Origin: Lunularia cruciata
Lineage: Eukaryota; Streptophyta; Marchantiopsida; Lunulariales; Lunulariaceae
Reading direction: 5' to 3'
DNA: 64,000 nt
NCBI GenBank assembly: GCA_948567375.1
Contig: OX419755.1
Location: 30,013,001-30,077,000 of the forward strand
Part shown: positions 40,584 to 53,500 of the stretch, piece by piece
How positions within the stretch are numbered: position 1 is the first letter of the stretch
Layout: the number at the start of each line of letters is the position of its first letter
Made by a program: the position numbers and the translations under genes
Notes under the pieces: model-generated
Seen by the model: only the letters and a program-made list of their open reading frames with translations
What the model was told of the DNA's origin: nothing
Database searches by the model: none

Positions 40584-41275
40584 TGTAAGTCAGCTTGTAT
40601 CTCACTTAAGATGAACCTCTAATGGCTATTACGATAGCGCATCATGGACTAAGAAGGCAAGGAACACCAACTCCATCATACTCCTCCAAGGCTAACACTC
40701 CAAGACTCAAGACATTGCTCACTAGAGAACTCAATGAGAGAGAGATAGTTGCAAACAAAAAGATGATCAGTACTTCCTCACCCCTAGTTTATATACTTGT
40801 GGAATAGTTACGCACTAAAGCTACTTATTACTAGAGTAACTCAAGTTACTAGGCTAAAAGTCAAGTAAAGTCAAAACATATAAAGGAATATCCATCCATA
40901 TGGGTATGTTCCACTAAGCATGTGATCTTATCTTGACCCAACCACTAAGTCAAGGATTCCTTCACATGGGCTATCCTTGGACTATAGAAGAATCCAAAAC
41001 AAAAAGGCTTTGGGGCCCAAGAGTTCTCAACACTTTCCTCAAAGCCAAACACCTAAGAATAATATCAAGTCAATACACTAGAATCCAAAATAGTGGTGCT
41101 CATCTTTTCTACTTCTTCTAAAGTAAGGTCCTCACTATCTTAGCTATGACTAACTTTAGCTCATCATGACTAATGTAGAACCATCCTTTATCTTTATATA
41201 AATAATATCTCTCAGGTATTTATAATACCAAGCTAAATATCATAATACCACACACATGCACAAATGGGTGTTACA
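40584..41275 (-). repeat. 3' LTR of element E
   Basis: It starts TGTAAGTCAGC and ends GGGTGTTACA (692 bp) and matches the solo LTR 4887-5565 in reverse orientation. The minus-strand polypurine tract CCGGGGGTAAA adjoins it at 41276-41286. Stretches such as GCGCATCATGGACTAAGAAG are conserved between the two copies. Confidence 0.85.
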
Positions 41276-42152
41276 TTTACCCCCGGACTAAGTTTTCACT
41301 TTGTCCTCAAAGTGAAGGTCTTTCTACCTTCTATGATATATGTTCAACTTATCATGGTTAATCCTATCAAAATGACTTCCTCCCAACTCCTTGAGATCAT
41401 AGGTGTAATTGTTCCACACCTTCTCCACTATGAAAGGTCCAAAGTACTTAGGCAAAAACTTCCTTTGCACTCTCTTGAATCAAATAGAATCAAATAACAT
41501 TACCCAATCACCTTCTTTGAAGAGCTCCACCTTCTTCTTGCCTTGCCTCTTGTCATAGCTCTTCGTTTGTTTCCTTTGTGCTTGCTCCACTTGAACCATA
41601 GCAACTGCTCTTGCTTCTTCCAATTCCATGAGTTTATCCTTCCTTGACTTCTATGTATCACCTCCTTGTGCTTTTTTCAATCTCTTATGAATGCTTTGGA
41701 AGGTAGGAAGATCAAAGGAAGATCAAAGTCAAATAAGAAGATCAAAGGCAGACTCAATATTATATACCAATTGAAATACAGAATATCTAATGGAAGTCTT
41801 CATGGTTGTCCTATACTCCCACAAAACTACATGAATCTTCTTGTCCCAATGATGTTTAGCCCCCTCCATTTCTGCATCTTTGGCCAACATCATGCACAAG
41901 GTCTGATTAGTTCTCTCTGCCAAGCCATTGGAATTTGACTTATAGGACATAGTTACTTTATATGTGATAGAGAAATGTCATAACATTGCTATAGTGATGC
42001 TTCTTGTTAACTCTCCTCCTCTACTACTCTTCAAAGTAGACCATTTGCTCCTTGGTGAAAATGAATATCCTCCACCATTGTGTAAGGTCTAGATCTTACT
42101 GCAAGGGCCTCCCTCTCCCTAGCATGCATCCCTTTTGGATAGTTACCTCTTT
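41276..42152 (-). pseudogene. Integrase remnant of element E with PPT
   Basis: From 41700 to 41290 the minus strand encodes the C-terminal module (FKEGDWVML, KFLPKYFGPFIVEKVW, LKELGGSHFDRINHDKLNIY). 41729-41950 holds NSNGLAERTNQTL with the catalytic Glu and a WDKKIHVVLWEYRTT block. Upstream (42150-41950) only a linker (REREALAVRSRPYTMVED) is readable, so the H2C2 finger and both catalytic Asp regions are deleted. Confidence 0.72.
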
Positions 42153-43640
42153 TCACAAAATCCACAATCTCCTTATACTCCATAGAACTTCTTGAGTGAC
42201 TGAGATTTTCATGAGCTCCTGATCCGAGAAGGAATCATCCATTGGCTCATCTCCATCATGATCATAGGCCCTAGATAACAAATCAACATTTTCATGTTTT
42301 TTTCTTGGCCTATCCTCAATGGTGTAGTCATACTCAGACAAGAGTATCATCCACATTGCTAGCCTCCCTTCCACATTAGGCTTGTTGAAGATGTACTTCA
42401 AAGCCTTGTGATCCATGACAATTGTAGCTTTCCTTCCAATAAAGTAGTGTCTAAACTTCTTGGAACCAAAGATCATTGCCAACCCTTCTCTCTCTATGAC
42501 AAAGTAGTTCTTTTTTGCTGAAACCATTTGCCTACTAGCATAAGCTATTGGGTGATCATGCTCATCTTGGTCTAATTGACTAAGATGCATCCTATAGCTA
42601 CATTAGAAGCATCAGTGTAGAGGATGAAAGGCTTACTCCAATCAGGTTTAGCAAGAATTGGAGCTCTTACAAGGGATTGCTTGAGCTCCTCAAAAGCTTT
42701 GAGAGCCTTCTTGTCTTCCAACATCACCATTTAATCTACACCCTTCTTCATGTAGATGGTCAATGCATAAGCCTTGTTGGAAAATGAGATGAACCTCTTA
42801 TAGTACCCGACCATCCCCAAGAATAGGCGTAACTTTTTCAAGCTTGAAGAGAATGGAAGGTCTGAGATTTTCCTCACCTTCTATGGATCAACTGCTATTC
42901 TATCCTTGGAGAGGATGTGCCCCACAAGTAGACCTTCCTCACATCCAAAAATGCACTTCTCTTGGTTGAGTGATGCATTTTCTTCATCCAAGCATTGCAA
43001 GACCTTGATTAGGTGCTCAAAGTGCTCTTCCTTGCTCCCATAAACACAAAAGTCATCAATAAAGTCTCTCACAAATTTCCCAATGAAGGGTCAAAGACCT
43101 TGTTCATGAACCATTGGAATGTGGTTGGAGCATTGCAAAGCCCAAAAGGCATGACCTTGAAAGCGTAAGTTCCCCAAGGTGTGGTGAATGTGGTGAGTTG
43201 TTGATGCTTTGGTGCAATCTTGATTGGGTTAAACCCATTATAACCATCTCCAAAATTGTACCTCTCATGACTTGCAGCCTCCTCCAAGATCTCATCAATG
43301 AATGGCAAAGGGTAATAATCCTTCTTAGTAAAAACATTAAGCTTCTTGTAATCCACACATACCCAGAGCTTGCCATTCTTTTTCTTCACAATCACAATGG
43401 GAAACACCCATTCCAAATTCTCCACTTGAAAGATAAATCTGGCCTCCTTCAGCTTATCAATCTCCTCTTTCACCACCAAAGATATTGGTGGGCTAATGTG
43501 ACGTTGCTTTTGGCGGATTGGTCTTGCATGTGATTCCACCTCAATCTTGTGCTTCTCCAAGGTGACTTCCTTTACATCCTTGTATTTGAAAGCAAACACA
43601 TGGATGAACTTGCAGAAAATCTGTTCAAATCTCACCTTCT
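42153..43640 (-). pseudogene. RT-RNase H of element E
   Basis: 43069-43635 is open for 188 codons: ISLVVKEEIDKLKEARFIF, PIVIVKKKNGKLWVCVDYKK, KKDYYPLPFIDEILEE, FTTPWGTYAFKVMPFGLCNA. The frame shifts at 43070 into RDFIDDFCVYGSKEEHFEHL (FIDD core). RNase H (42153-42590, 145 codons) has IAYASRQMVSAKKNYFVIER, ATIVMDHKALKYI and VDLLSRAYD. The RNase H start with its first Asp lies near 42600-42700 and is frameshifted. Confidence 0.82.
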
Positions 43641-44500
43641 ACTCCTTGGTAACATTTGGACCATACTTGAGGGTAGATAACCTCCTCTCTATCTCCTCAA
43701 ATGTCAATGGTGATTTATCTGGGTCCTTCAAAACCTTTGGCTTAGGTGCAAAATCCAAAGCACACAAGGGATACACATCTAAATCAGATTAAGATTCATC
43801 TTCCTCCGTAGAAGTCTCCTCCTCCATGCTTGTGTCCACACCTGAAAGCTTCTTCTTTTGAATCTGATTCCCAATAATCAGAAGATGGCATACCTGAATG
43901 TGAAGTGTTGGTGGTGTTAGTCACAAGAACTGTGACTCTATGGTTTGATGGCCCAATCCTCAAGCACCCTTTGTGTCATCAATCAGTTGTGTGTGATGCT
44001 CTCAACCATGGCCTCCCAAGAAGTAAGTCATAGCTTGAACCCTTCAAGACTTGGAAAGTCATGAGATTTTGAACTCCCATAACTGAAACTACCACCTTAT
44101 CCATCACTCCTACTGGTCAAACTTGTTGCTTGTTTTCCATGCTCACCACAAATTTTGAAGGTCTAGAAGGTATCATACCTAACTTCTTCATCAACCTTTC
44201 TGACATGGCATTCACTACTGATCCTTGATCAACCAATGCATCCTTGATGTTGTGACCATTTACTCTCACATCAATCTTGGAGGTGATTCACAAGCCTCCC
44301 ATGGTGTTGGTTTAGCATCCACCACCTCCCTTGATATTGGAGCTTTTCCCTTCTTCTTCCTCTTGCTCCTTGTATAACTCAAACCACCTCTAAGCTCCCC
44401 TCTCAAAGTAGGATTCAAAGCAACAATTGGCCCATTGTGATGTTAGTCTTGTGACTATCAACATCCTCCAAAATATTGTAGTTCCATTGTTGCTTTGAGA
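43641..44500 (-). pseudogene. Protease region of element E
   Basis: Near 44220-44290 the minus strand reads GHNIKDALVDQGSVVNAMSE, a retropepsin active site of form D-x-G (D-Q-G), then LMKKLGMIPSRPSKFVVSME and, near 44000, LLLGRPWLRAS. 43641-43990 is an acidic linker to RT. Stops occur throughout. Confidence 0.65.
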
Positions 44501-45735
44501 TCAAGAAGTCTTACATCTCCAACTTCTTCCTTGGAGTCTTTGTTGTTGATGGTGTTGAAGTGCTTGAGCGAGTGCTCCTAGTAGGCATAGGAGTATCTTG
44601 GCTAGAGTAAATCCTTGAGAAGAGTGCACATCCTCTTCAAAATGACCTCTCTTCTTCTCTTGTGCCAAAAGCTCCAAATTAAGACCCTTGGAGTTTGAGC
44701 ACTCTCCCTTCTCAAACTTGCTCAAAAATATCTATGGATGTTATCTCCTTACCTTTGTTTGGTTTAGGAGACACTTGGGTTTCATTGTCTCCCTCTTTCC
44801 CTCTATTGGCTCCCTCATAACCATTTCCTCCATGGCAAGTGGAATTTGGGCAATCCTTTGGATGTGGCCTCTTCTTCCACAACCAAAAAAATTTCTATCA
44901 CTGAAATTTTTGGCTGGTTGGCCTCCTCTATATGGATAGTTTCCATAACTACTAGACACTCTCCCTTCATTCTGATCCTCCTCTCTCTTCTCCCATGGTT
45001 GCACTATATTGATCTTGAGATTTGCAATTTGTTCAGTGATGGTTTGAAGTGGATCCTTTGATAGGGATGCAAGAATTGGAGCAACTACTACTTGTGGTGC
45101 AACTTTTGTCACCAAAGTATCAGAAGTTCCACCATACTTGTAACCTTGAAAAGGATGCACAACCTCCTTCACTTACCAGATCACTCTCATCCCCTTCCAA
45201 ACTCTCCTCCATACAAATTGCAATCTTGATAGCTTTAACCTTGGAAGAAGGTTTCTCATATCTCACATTGCTTCTAATTTATGGTCTCAACTCTCCCACA
45301 AAATTCTTGGTGAGCATGGCCCTTATGCCAATCATAGTAGTCTCCACATCATCCACACCCTTCCTCAATACTATGCAAAACCTGGACTCTAACTTTTCCA
45401 CTCTTTCTACATAGACTCTCACTTTCTCTCCATCTCCTTGCTTGAGAAAGGTAACCTCACTCATCAATCTCTCATAACTCTCATCTGGAAGAAAGTTCTC
45501 AATGAGTGTTGAAGTCAAACTCTCCCAAAACTCTTCTTGCCTATCTATCATCTCTCTCTTTTGGTATTCTAATGCATACCATGTAAGTGCTACATCCTCA
45601 AAGAAATCTGGTAATAGTGAATCCCAATCATTCTTCCTCCTCTCATTGTTCCCTATGCAAGCCTTCTTGAAGTCTCTCAAAAAGGCCTCCATATCTTCTC
45701 CATCCTTGCCAAAGAAACTGGAAGTTTCCACATCT
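44501..45735 (-). pseudogene. Gag of element E
   Basis: 45279-45731 is open for 150 codons with capsid-like features (GEDMEAFLRDFKKACIG, FFEDVALTWYALEYQ, LIENFLPDESYERLM). 44741-45172 (143 codons) has a knuckle remnant, NFFGCGRRGHIQRIAQ, in which the final Cys is lost. The start Met at 45731 is plausible. Confidence 0.75.
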
Positions 45736-46079
45736 TAATCCCTCACTATCTTTCTTTTCTCTCAATTTTTTCACTCTTTCCTTTTCTCTCACTTTATAAC
45801 TAGTAGAGTATATACATGATTAACACCATTTGAGAGTAACCCACCCTAGGGAAAAAGGTTTAGGTTGCTCCAAGATTTCTATAGCAACACCAAATCCTAG
45901 AGTGCATATTAATCAAACTCTCATGGATAGTTTATCCATAAGTTGAAAGATTATCTCCATCACTAATCTTGAGAACTAGCTAATGAAGGTGGTAGTATTT
46001 TTGTAGTTGTACTAAGACTCTCTCCAAGATCCTTCACCAAAGTCTCCAAAAGTGCTTTTACTCCACTACATTTATGTCC
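45736..46079 (-). other. Leader-like non-coding stretch upstream of E gag
   Basis: No ORF, PBS or LTR is recognised. A Thr/Ser-type pyrimidine run occurs near 45745-45800. Confidence 0.35.
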
Positions 46080-46600
46080 TTTTGGAATTCTTTCCACTCA
46101 CAAATCTCACACAACTCCTTGGTCTTAGATCTTCTCCCTCCCAATCTTGGTGAAGAAGGTCCAACATGCAAAGCCAAGTCAAGTAATCCTCTCCTTTCCC
46201 TCAATCTCTTGCTCTCAAAGGTCAATGGACATGAACTTGCCTTATGTCCCTTCTCTTCTTATAGAAAACATTTAGACTCACTCTTTCCTCCAAGTGGTGT
46301 AGGTTTTGGATCCTCTCAACACTCTCTTCAAATTCTATTCTAAACTCTCTTTTCCTCAAATCTACCTCTATAATCACCTCAAACCCTTGGGGAACCAGGC
46401 AAAGTCTCATTTTCCACTCTTGATGACCCTCCATGTTCCCAAGATGAATCTAAACACTCAAACATGATTTTTTTTGCTCTCAAAGTTCTCATGCATGAGA
46501 TCTCAACTCTGCAGAATTGACCTTTTCTCACAATGTCACTCAAATCTCTCAATTGGTGTGTCATAGTCCTTTGAAGTTGCACACATGATTAAAAATCCAA
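46080..46600 (-). pseudogene. Gag-like fragment with a zinc knuckle
   Basis: The minus strand reads GGKSESKCFL, a stop, EEKGHKASSCPLTF, a C-x2-C-x4-H-x4-C knuckle in which the second Cys codon is a stop. It is preceded by GHQEWKMRLCLVPQGFEV. It could be an extra gag piece of E or the remnant of another element. 46601 begins the RT of D. Confidence 0.5.
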
Positions 46601-47044
46601 GGCGTTCCTCCTTGCACAACCCAAAAGGCATTTGATTTAAGCAAAAGTGCCCCAATCGGTCTTGAATGTAGTTTTATCCTTATCCTCTTCTCAAATTGAT
46701 ACTTGATTATATCTTGAAAATACATCGAGAAAACTATAACAAGGATGACCAGCTACTTGGTCCAAAATTGTATCAATAAAAGGCAAAGGATGATGATCCT
46801 TTCTTGTGACTGCATTTAATTTGCAAAAATAGTGGCACACTCAAATCTTTCCCGTCTTCTTCTTCAAAACGATGACAATGGGAGAAACCCACTCATTGCT
46901 CAACATAGGAAAGATTATTCCGGCCCCTAAGTACTTTTCAATTTTGTCTTTCACCAAGAGGGAGTACTTTGGGTTCAGGCGGTATTGTCTTTGCCGAACC
47001 GGAACTGCACCTTCAACTAGATTGATCCGGTGTTCTCCAAATTC
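46601..47044 (-). pseudogene. RT N-terminal half of element D
   Basis: The minus strand reads FGEHRINLVEGAVPVRQRQY, KYLGAGIIFPMLSNEWVSPI, CKLNAVTRKDHHPLPFIDT, LDQVAGHPCYSFLD, DKDKTTFKTDWGTFA and ends before the catalytic FIDD block. Frameshifts and stops are present. Confidence 0.7.
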
Positions 47045-47887
47045 TCATGGAATTCCCGGCATTTGATCAGTAGACCACGCAAATACATCCTGGAATTCTA
47101 TAAACATGGCAGTGTATCCTGCCAACTCCTCCGTAGTGACTGTCTTTGAAATCTTCAAAAAAATTTGTTCAGTCAAGACCACATCTTGACAGTCATTGGG
47201 GTTGATGACGCCTTCAACGTGGCTTACTCGGCTCAATCTGAGACATACTGCCGTCAAACCCCCTTCCTCTAAGTCTTGTTCACCCAAGGCAATGTTGTAT
47301 GGGTCTTTGTCTTTGACCTCTACCTCATAGCATTCTAGGTAATTAACTTGAACTTTGTCTTTGGAGTCTTTGGAAGACAAAGACGATGAATCTTTGGATT
47401 CATCTTTGTCTTCTGACCAAGTCGTTTCCCCAAGTTGAGGAATCTTTGTCCAACTCATGGTCACCAGCTTTTGCTCTTTGGACAAAATGTCTTTAAATCT
47501 TAATTTTTGTTGGTGCCAATCCACCATGACCTGGGAACTATACAACCAGGGTCTTCTGATCAAGAGAGGATAATCAGTTTTGGTTACTGGTTGCAACAAA
47601 ATGTAATTCAATTTGAAGGGCACTCCTCCAATGATCGTAGTGATATTCAACCGCATGCCTAAGGACCATCTACGGGTTTGATCCGCAAATTTCAGAATTT
47701 GGGGTGTTGGTTCAAACATTGTATACCCCAGTTGATGTGCAGTGTCTTTTGTCATGACATTCACACCCGACCCCGAATCAATGGGTATGGATGTGATCAT
47801 ACAGCCTGCTATCTCCACATCCACCTTGGGAGATCCCAAATCTTCTCGTTCGATACAATAAATTGCGGGCAAGTCTTTCTTGGTCAT
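47045..47887 (-). pseudogene. Protease and linker of element D (280-codon open frame)
   Basis: MTKKDLPAIYCIEREDLGSP leads to the retropepsin with an intact D-S-G active site (SIPIDSGSGVNVMTKD), GVPFKLNYILLQPV and LLIRRPWLYSSQ, and then the acidic linker (KDSSSLSSKDSKDKVQ) to EFQDVFAW. It is the best protease of this family here: A has D-L-G and I has D-L-D. The open frame ends at the RT border, and the rest of pol is truncated, so it counts as part of a dead element. Confidence 0.82.
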
Positions 47888-50470
47888 CGCCCTTACTTTC
47901 TAGGAGGTTGAACTCAGCTGCTTTTTGTACAACTTGTTGTCCTCCCACAATTGCTTAAATGTGACGTTAGCACTTGTAGACGCCATATTAGCCACAATAT
48001 TGTATTGTGGAACTCCTCCCAATTTCACTTTCTTTGCCTTTGTCCTTTGGATCCAAATTTTGTGCTTGTTCAAATCGGACTTTGGGGTGCTTAAGGATGG
48101 TTAATGGAGTATGTATGTCCTTGACCTGATGATCATTGGGTTGACAAACTTTGGCTTGGATCAAGTCTTTTACTTTGGACTTGATATCTGCCAAAAAAAC
48201 TGGAGGTTGTGTCTTTGTATTCTCCTCCAAACTCATCTCTTGCGTGCGGAGTACGGCTTCCTTAATTTCTTTCTGCAAGGCTTTTACTTTAGCTTTTGCT
48301 AGGACCTTTTCCTCCTTAACAGAAAGGATAGCTTTTGGTCATAGTCTCTTTGTTTTTTGTGAAGACAAAGACGTAGTACTCACTTCTTTGGGAGCTTAAT
48401 TCTTCCTCCCCGCATGGGTTTCTACCTTCAAAATTTTGAGGTCTGGCCATTCTCCTTCTGAAGCAGGACTCCCTTCTTGAGGTCTCTCTTCCTCAAGTGT
48501 GATATAATTTACATTTGTATCCCCCTTTGCTTGGAGCACAACATGCTCAGCGGGGGTCTGAACATACTTTACATGGGGCTTTGGGTTAGGTGGTTGCAGG
48601 CACTGATTTCCCGTGTGCCATTTACAATTTCCACAAAGGGGCACGTACCCAATTTGCCATCTTGGCTCCGAACAATTTAGAGACCAATGTCCCATCGAGC
48701 CACAATTGTAACAAGCACCCGATGCAAACATTTTGAGGTCTATTTTGGCCCCCCATCCATGGTCTTTGTGGAGGAGCATTATTATTGTACTCTCTTGGTC
48801 CATACCTTGGACGTTGATATGATGTGCTTGCCGGAGACTGCATCTCTTGGGTTTGGTATACAACCTCTTCTTCCTCACTCTGGTCCCACCCGAGGACTCA
48901 ATCAATTTGTTGCACTAGAAATGCAATGTGGATCAAACACTCTGTATAAGCATGGCTGGATTTATGACATGCAATGCACTATACATTTGGTCGGCCAAAT
49001 GACAGGGGCTTTCTTTGGTCCTTAGCCCCAGTCATCTGGATCTTGAAATCCGCAAACTCTTTAATAAGAGTCTCCAGCTTCTGATCTGCCTTAGGCACAT
49101 TCTTTGCTGGCGGCATTATTGGCTTCTTTCCTCCGCATCTTCACGGCTTGGTTTCTTTGTCGGATTCCAAAGAAGAACTCAAAGATGTAGAAGATTCCTC
49201 CAAAGAAGGGGAGGTGCTGCAAGAAGCTCTCTATATAGGCTTCTTGCCCTTCTTCTCTCGATTTCTTTGGTTGCTAGACGAGTGAGAGTGAGCCGCCTCA
49301 TATTGGGCGACATGTTTGAGGACTTTGTCTAGGGAAGTTAAATTCCTCTCCCTGGCAAAGATTCAAATCTCCGGTGAAAGCCCTCCAAGAAACCTGGTAA
49401 TGGCTTGGGCATCATAGTAACCCATCACATTGGATTGTTTTGGAACTTGATTCAATAAGGCCATGAACCGCTCAGAGTAATCTCTCAATTTTTCCTTCTT
49501 CCCTTGGTCCAAATCATTAAGTGCCGCAAAGACACTCGCATCATAATCCACTTCTTGAAATTGTTCCAAGAAGCCATTTTGTAAGTCTGCCCAGTCTATT
49601 GGTGTGAGCCCCTTATGAGTTACATGGGTGTACCAACGCCGAGCTTTCTTTTGTAGCAGACTTGGAAAAATCCACAATTGATCCACAAAGTCATGTTCCT
49701 TGTTGGCAAAGGAAATGACTTCAAACTCCTTGATAAATTTGTCAGGGTCTTTGTCTTGTTCTATCCCCTTATACTTCTGATAGGTGTGTTGGGTCACAGG
49801 TAACAAAGTCATTGTTTGATGTGGTGGAATTGGCTGTGGTAAGTTTGAACTTGAGGGAACCAAAGAGCTGCTTGGTATGGACATCTTGTTGGCTGCCTAA
49901 GGGTTCCAATTAGTCAAGTTCAAAGTGGGGTCTTGACAATTTCTTCTTCTCTTGTTGTGTCGACTTCAACCCAATTAGAAGTAAGAGGTTCCACACCTTT
50001 CAAATGGTCTTTGAAATTCCTTCAAGACAACCGAGGGATTGTTTGTACAAGATGTTTACACTCTTCTTCTGTAAGTGTTTGTGTTGTCTTTTCATGAACA
50101 AACTTCTTAATGAATTCGACTTCCTTTACAGCTTTAGGAGAAGTTGGTGTACTGGGTCATAATGCATATGTCTGCCCGCTCAAGTCTTTCTTCTTCTTGG
50201 AAGATGGGGATGAAAAGTAGCCTTTCCATCCTCCTTCAAGTTTCTTTTGTTCAAGTTCTTGCAAAGCTTCTTGAACTTCATGGAGAAGTTGAAAGTCCAA
50301 CGCTTCTCATTCAGTTTTGGCCAAAGTAGATTGGATCTTCAAACGTTCTTCTTCTTCACGATGAAATGTTCATCTTCTATTTCTCTCTTCCCGTTGTTCC
50401 CTCAATGCAGACATTCATATTGCTTTGACGCCCAATTTTGAATTTGGCTTTGTATTCTTCCACTTCTGAG
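47888..50470 (-). pseudogene. Gag of element D
   Basis: From the PBS down: an N-terminal region (about 50220-50330, LQEALQEL-type coiled segment), the capsid-like 49363-49884 (173 codons: YQKYKGIEQDKDPDKFIKEF, LQKKARRWYTHVTHKGL, DWADLQNGFLEQFQEVDYD), a Ser/Lys-rich segment, two knuckles in 48396-48905 (CYNCGSMGHWSLNC and CGNCKWHTGNQC), and the spacer 47988-48278 (MQKEIKEAVLRTQEMSLEEN) to protease. Frames shift between the parts. Gag would form the particle. Confidence 0.78.
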
Positions 50471-50477
50471 TTTTCTA

Positions 50478-50495
50478 TCCCCGGCAGTGGCGCCA
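50478..50495 (-). other. Primer binding site of element D
   Basis: The minus strand reads TGGCGCCACTGCCGGGGA, seven bases from the LTR end at 50503. It matches the Asp-tRNA-type PBS of Athila/Tat elements except at two central positions. It proves that the TGTGACAAC end is the inner end of a 5' LTR. Confidence 0.85.
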
Positions 50496-50502
50496 AAAAT
50501 CA

Positions 50503-53500
50503 TGTGACAACTTGGCAAATATCACTTTTGTAGTAATTGGGTAAGTAAAGTTTGTTCCCGCAAAGATCTTTAATCTCTCAGGTAGAAACTACACCCAGAA
50601 GAGAGTAACAAGCTCACAATCTTGACAACTTGTCACAAATACACACACCCATAATCACAACATAGCAAATTTTGTCCAAACAACTCTTGATTGCGATGAT
50701 TCAGATTCTCCCGAAGATGGCACTTCACTACAAAGAACAATTTTGCCTCAAAATTGTGTTCCACTCCTCCACTGAAGGCACAACTTCCTTGATCAAAATT
50801 GCCCCACATCAACTTCGTGTTGCACTCACAAATGCAGAATACTACCAACACTACAATTCCTCTCAGATCTGTCAAGGTATTGCTCCGATGCACTTCACTC
50901 AAGATCAAACACATAGAATGAAGATCAAGGCTATAGAATCCAACATCCACAGACACACTGACTTGCACTTCAAAATTCTCCACACACTCACAAACACAAA
51001 CACAGAATTGACAATCGGAATTAAGCTCAAGCAATGAGCACTAAAAACCAGCACTTTGCTTTATCTATCTTCAGAAATTTGAATACTGGACAACATAGTA
51101 CTACCAATGCTCCTCTTAAATATTGAAGCAAATGGCAGTTCTTCCTACTTATGCACCGCTTCCTTACATCTCTTCTTACCTGTAGATCCAAATTGACAAT
51201 CCATCTCTTCATATCTGCCTCTTCCTATCTCAAAATTTTTACTTACCCCAATCCGATGTCTACCTCATCATTGGCTTTCAAACCCAATGATCTTTCTATC
51301 ACCTCTCCTTCTTCATGCCTGATTGCTAACTCTCTCTGCCATGCTTGATCCTTCCCGGCTGCACTCTTCTTCAAGCTGTCCAACTCCTACTCCATTAGTG
51401 TTGCCGTCCTACTCCATTATTGTTGTTGTTGCCTTCAAATGAATATTCTTGATGTGCACATCATTCACTTCCTCCTTCATTTTGCTAAGCAAAATTGTCT
51501 GCTCCTTTGATTCTCCCGCTTGCTTCTGCAATTCTTTCCCTCTTGACTCACAACTCTCTTGTAACATTTCAAAAGTCTTCTTCTTGAAGGCTTCATCCCT
51601 CCAAAGTTCTTCAATTTCCTCATTTCTTTGGACTTCTTGCTCTTGCAACCCCTTCATTTCACTCAACAGATGCTTCACCACTTGCAACTCATTTGTCACC
51701 TTTCTATGATCTTGGGGAATTACTTTCTGATCCTCCTTCAATAGTTCCACCAATGGTGTGACAACCTTTGTTAGATACGGTATCCCACTAAAGTTCTCTT
51801 CATCTTTGTTGCCATCTTGGTCTTCATACATTGGCTCCTCCATTGGCTCCTTCTGCCAAAGTTGCGATCTTTATATCTTTAGAGACACCGCTTCTGAGCT
51901 CTCTTCTTCTTTACCGATTGAACTTGGCCCCATAGGATAGTCCTTCTTTTTCTTTGGTCTTTGCTTGTCTACCACCACGGCTACGCAATGACTCGTTTTT
52001 CTAGGTACTCTGTCAATCATTGCATGACAAGCTTCACTGACTCCAACCGCTTGCTAAACCTTAGGTTCTCCCGCACTCACTTGCAGACTCCTCATTTTGT
52101 AAGGTGAGTTCATCTTGTTTTGATTCCTCTCCTTGCAACTCTATTTCTTCTTCAGACTCTGATTCTGATGATGCTTCTCTCACCATCTTCTTACTCTACA
52201 CAACCAATCTTTGAGTCTTCCTTTGACCTGGAGGTGACTTTGCTTCTTTGGGTTTACCGTGCTTCTTCTTCTTTGGACTTGTGACTTCTTCCATCTTCCA
52301 TTGTCCCGTCTTCAAGAAGTGATCATCATTGGCTCACAGGTGTGTCATATATTGTTGCTCTTCTTCATCCGCTTCCTATCTTAAATCATGATGGAAATGC
52401 GACACCATGCGATGCCTCTCCTCCATTGTTAGCAAATTCAACCCAAAGTAGAAATGTGTTGTAAATGGTGCAAAATAATGTGGAGGCAAACCTGTCCTCC
52501 AATTGATCACCATCTGCCTTGTTTGGTGGTGAAAACACTTTGCCCAATTCACCTTTACCCCTACAAACATCTGGTGGAAGAAGACTGCTTGTTGCATGTT
52601 CACGTAAGTTGTCCGTTCTAGTTTGAACATGGCCATAATTGCCCCCATGATACTTCTTCTAATCGGGTCTCGATAGGACTCCACCTTGTAACCATTTGTT
52701 GTTCTCAAAGCAAAGAAAGAATTTTGGATTTCCGCCGTCTCTTCTGCAGCATCACACTTCCGATAGAAGGTGATCCCTATCGGTTCTCCCGCTTTCTTCC
52801 CCAACACTAACCTCTAATCCGACTCAGTCCATCGAGCTGGATTCCCTCTCTTCCCTTCGACTTTGGGGCCCTCCCCACAATTACTGGTAGCTATCTCTGC
52901 CATCACTCTTGGGAAACTAAAATTCCAGTTCCATGCTAAAAACATAATACAAAGTCTATTCAAGACCTCAATTTTGGCTACCACATCTCACCTACGAATT
53001 GTGAAACTTTGCATTGCCATAGCATTTGTGATCTTCTTCGCCATGATCTGCTCCCTCGTTCTTTGGCACTAAAAGACTATGCCTTCTCCTGGACAAGACA
53101 CTCTAACCCCTTCTAGATTTTGGGAAATTGCACTCTCAATTGGCTTTCTAACACGCATTACTACATGACAACTACTCAAAGGAATTGGAAATTTACTTGG
53201 CATATTCAACTTGTCCTTGCGCAATCGCAATTTTATATTACCCCAAATTGTAGTCATTCTTTAGTCAATTTCAAATTTGACTTCCACTCCCCTACGTGTT
53301 GTTGTCTTGTCACTGTCAAGACATGCTTCTTTTGCCTCTGCCATTTCTTGAAGTGTACTTTCTTGCCACATACCAAGGTTGTTAGACGGTCTTTGTATCG
53401 CCTACGCTTTTCGACCTAAAGACGATGCTCTTTGGACTTTTTCTGTTGTACCCCTCTTCTAAGTACCTCCATCATTGGATTTGATCTTGCCTTCTTTGGA

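Larger units (their letters stand above)
40584..46600 (-). mobile_element. Element E: Tat/Athila-like Ty3 element, 5' end missing
   Basis: Minus-strand order: gag (45735-44501), protease, RT, RNase H, integrase, PPT, 3' LTR (40584-41275). No 5' LTR is present: at about 46600 the sequence changes to the broken RT of D. The RT has FIDD and the GYNGFNPIKIAPKHQ block. Its LTR family also made the solo LTR in B. Confidence 0.8.

Noticed and set aside
44688-45414. Plus-strand hydrophobic ORFs resembling membrane proteins
   Set aside because: They are shadows of E gag on the other strand; hydrophobicity comes from complemented Lys/Glu codons.
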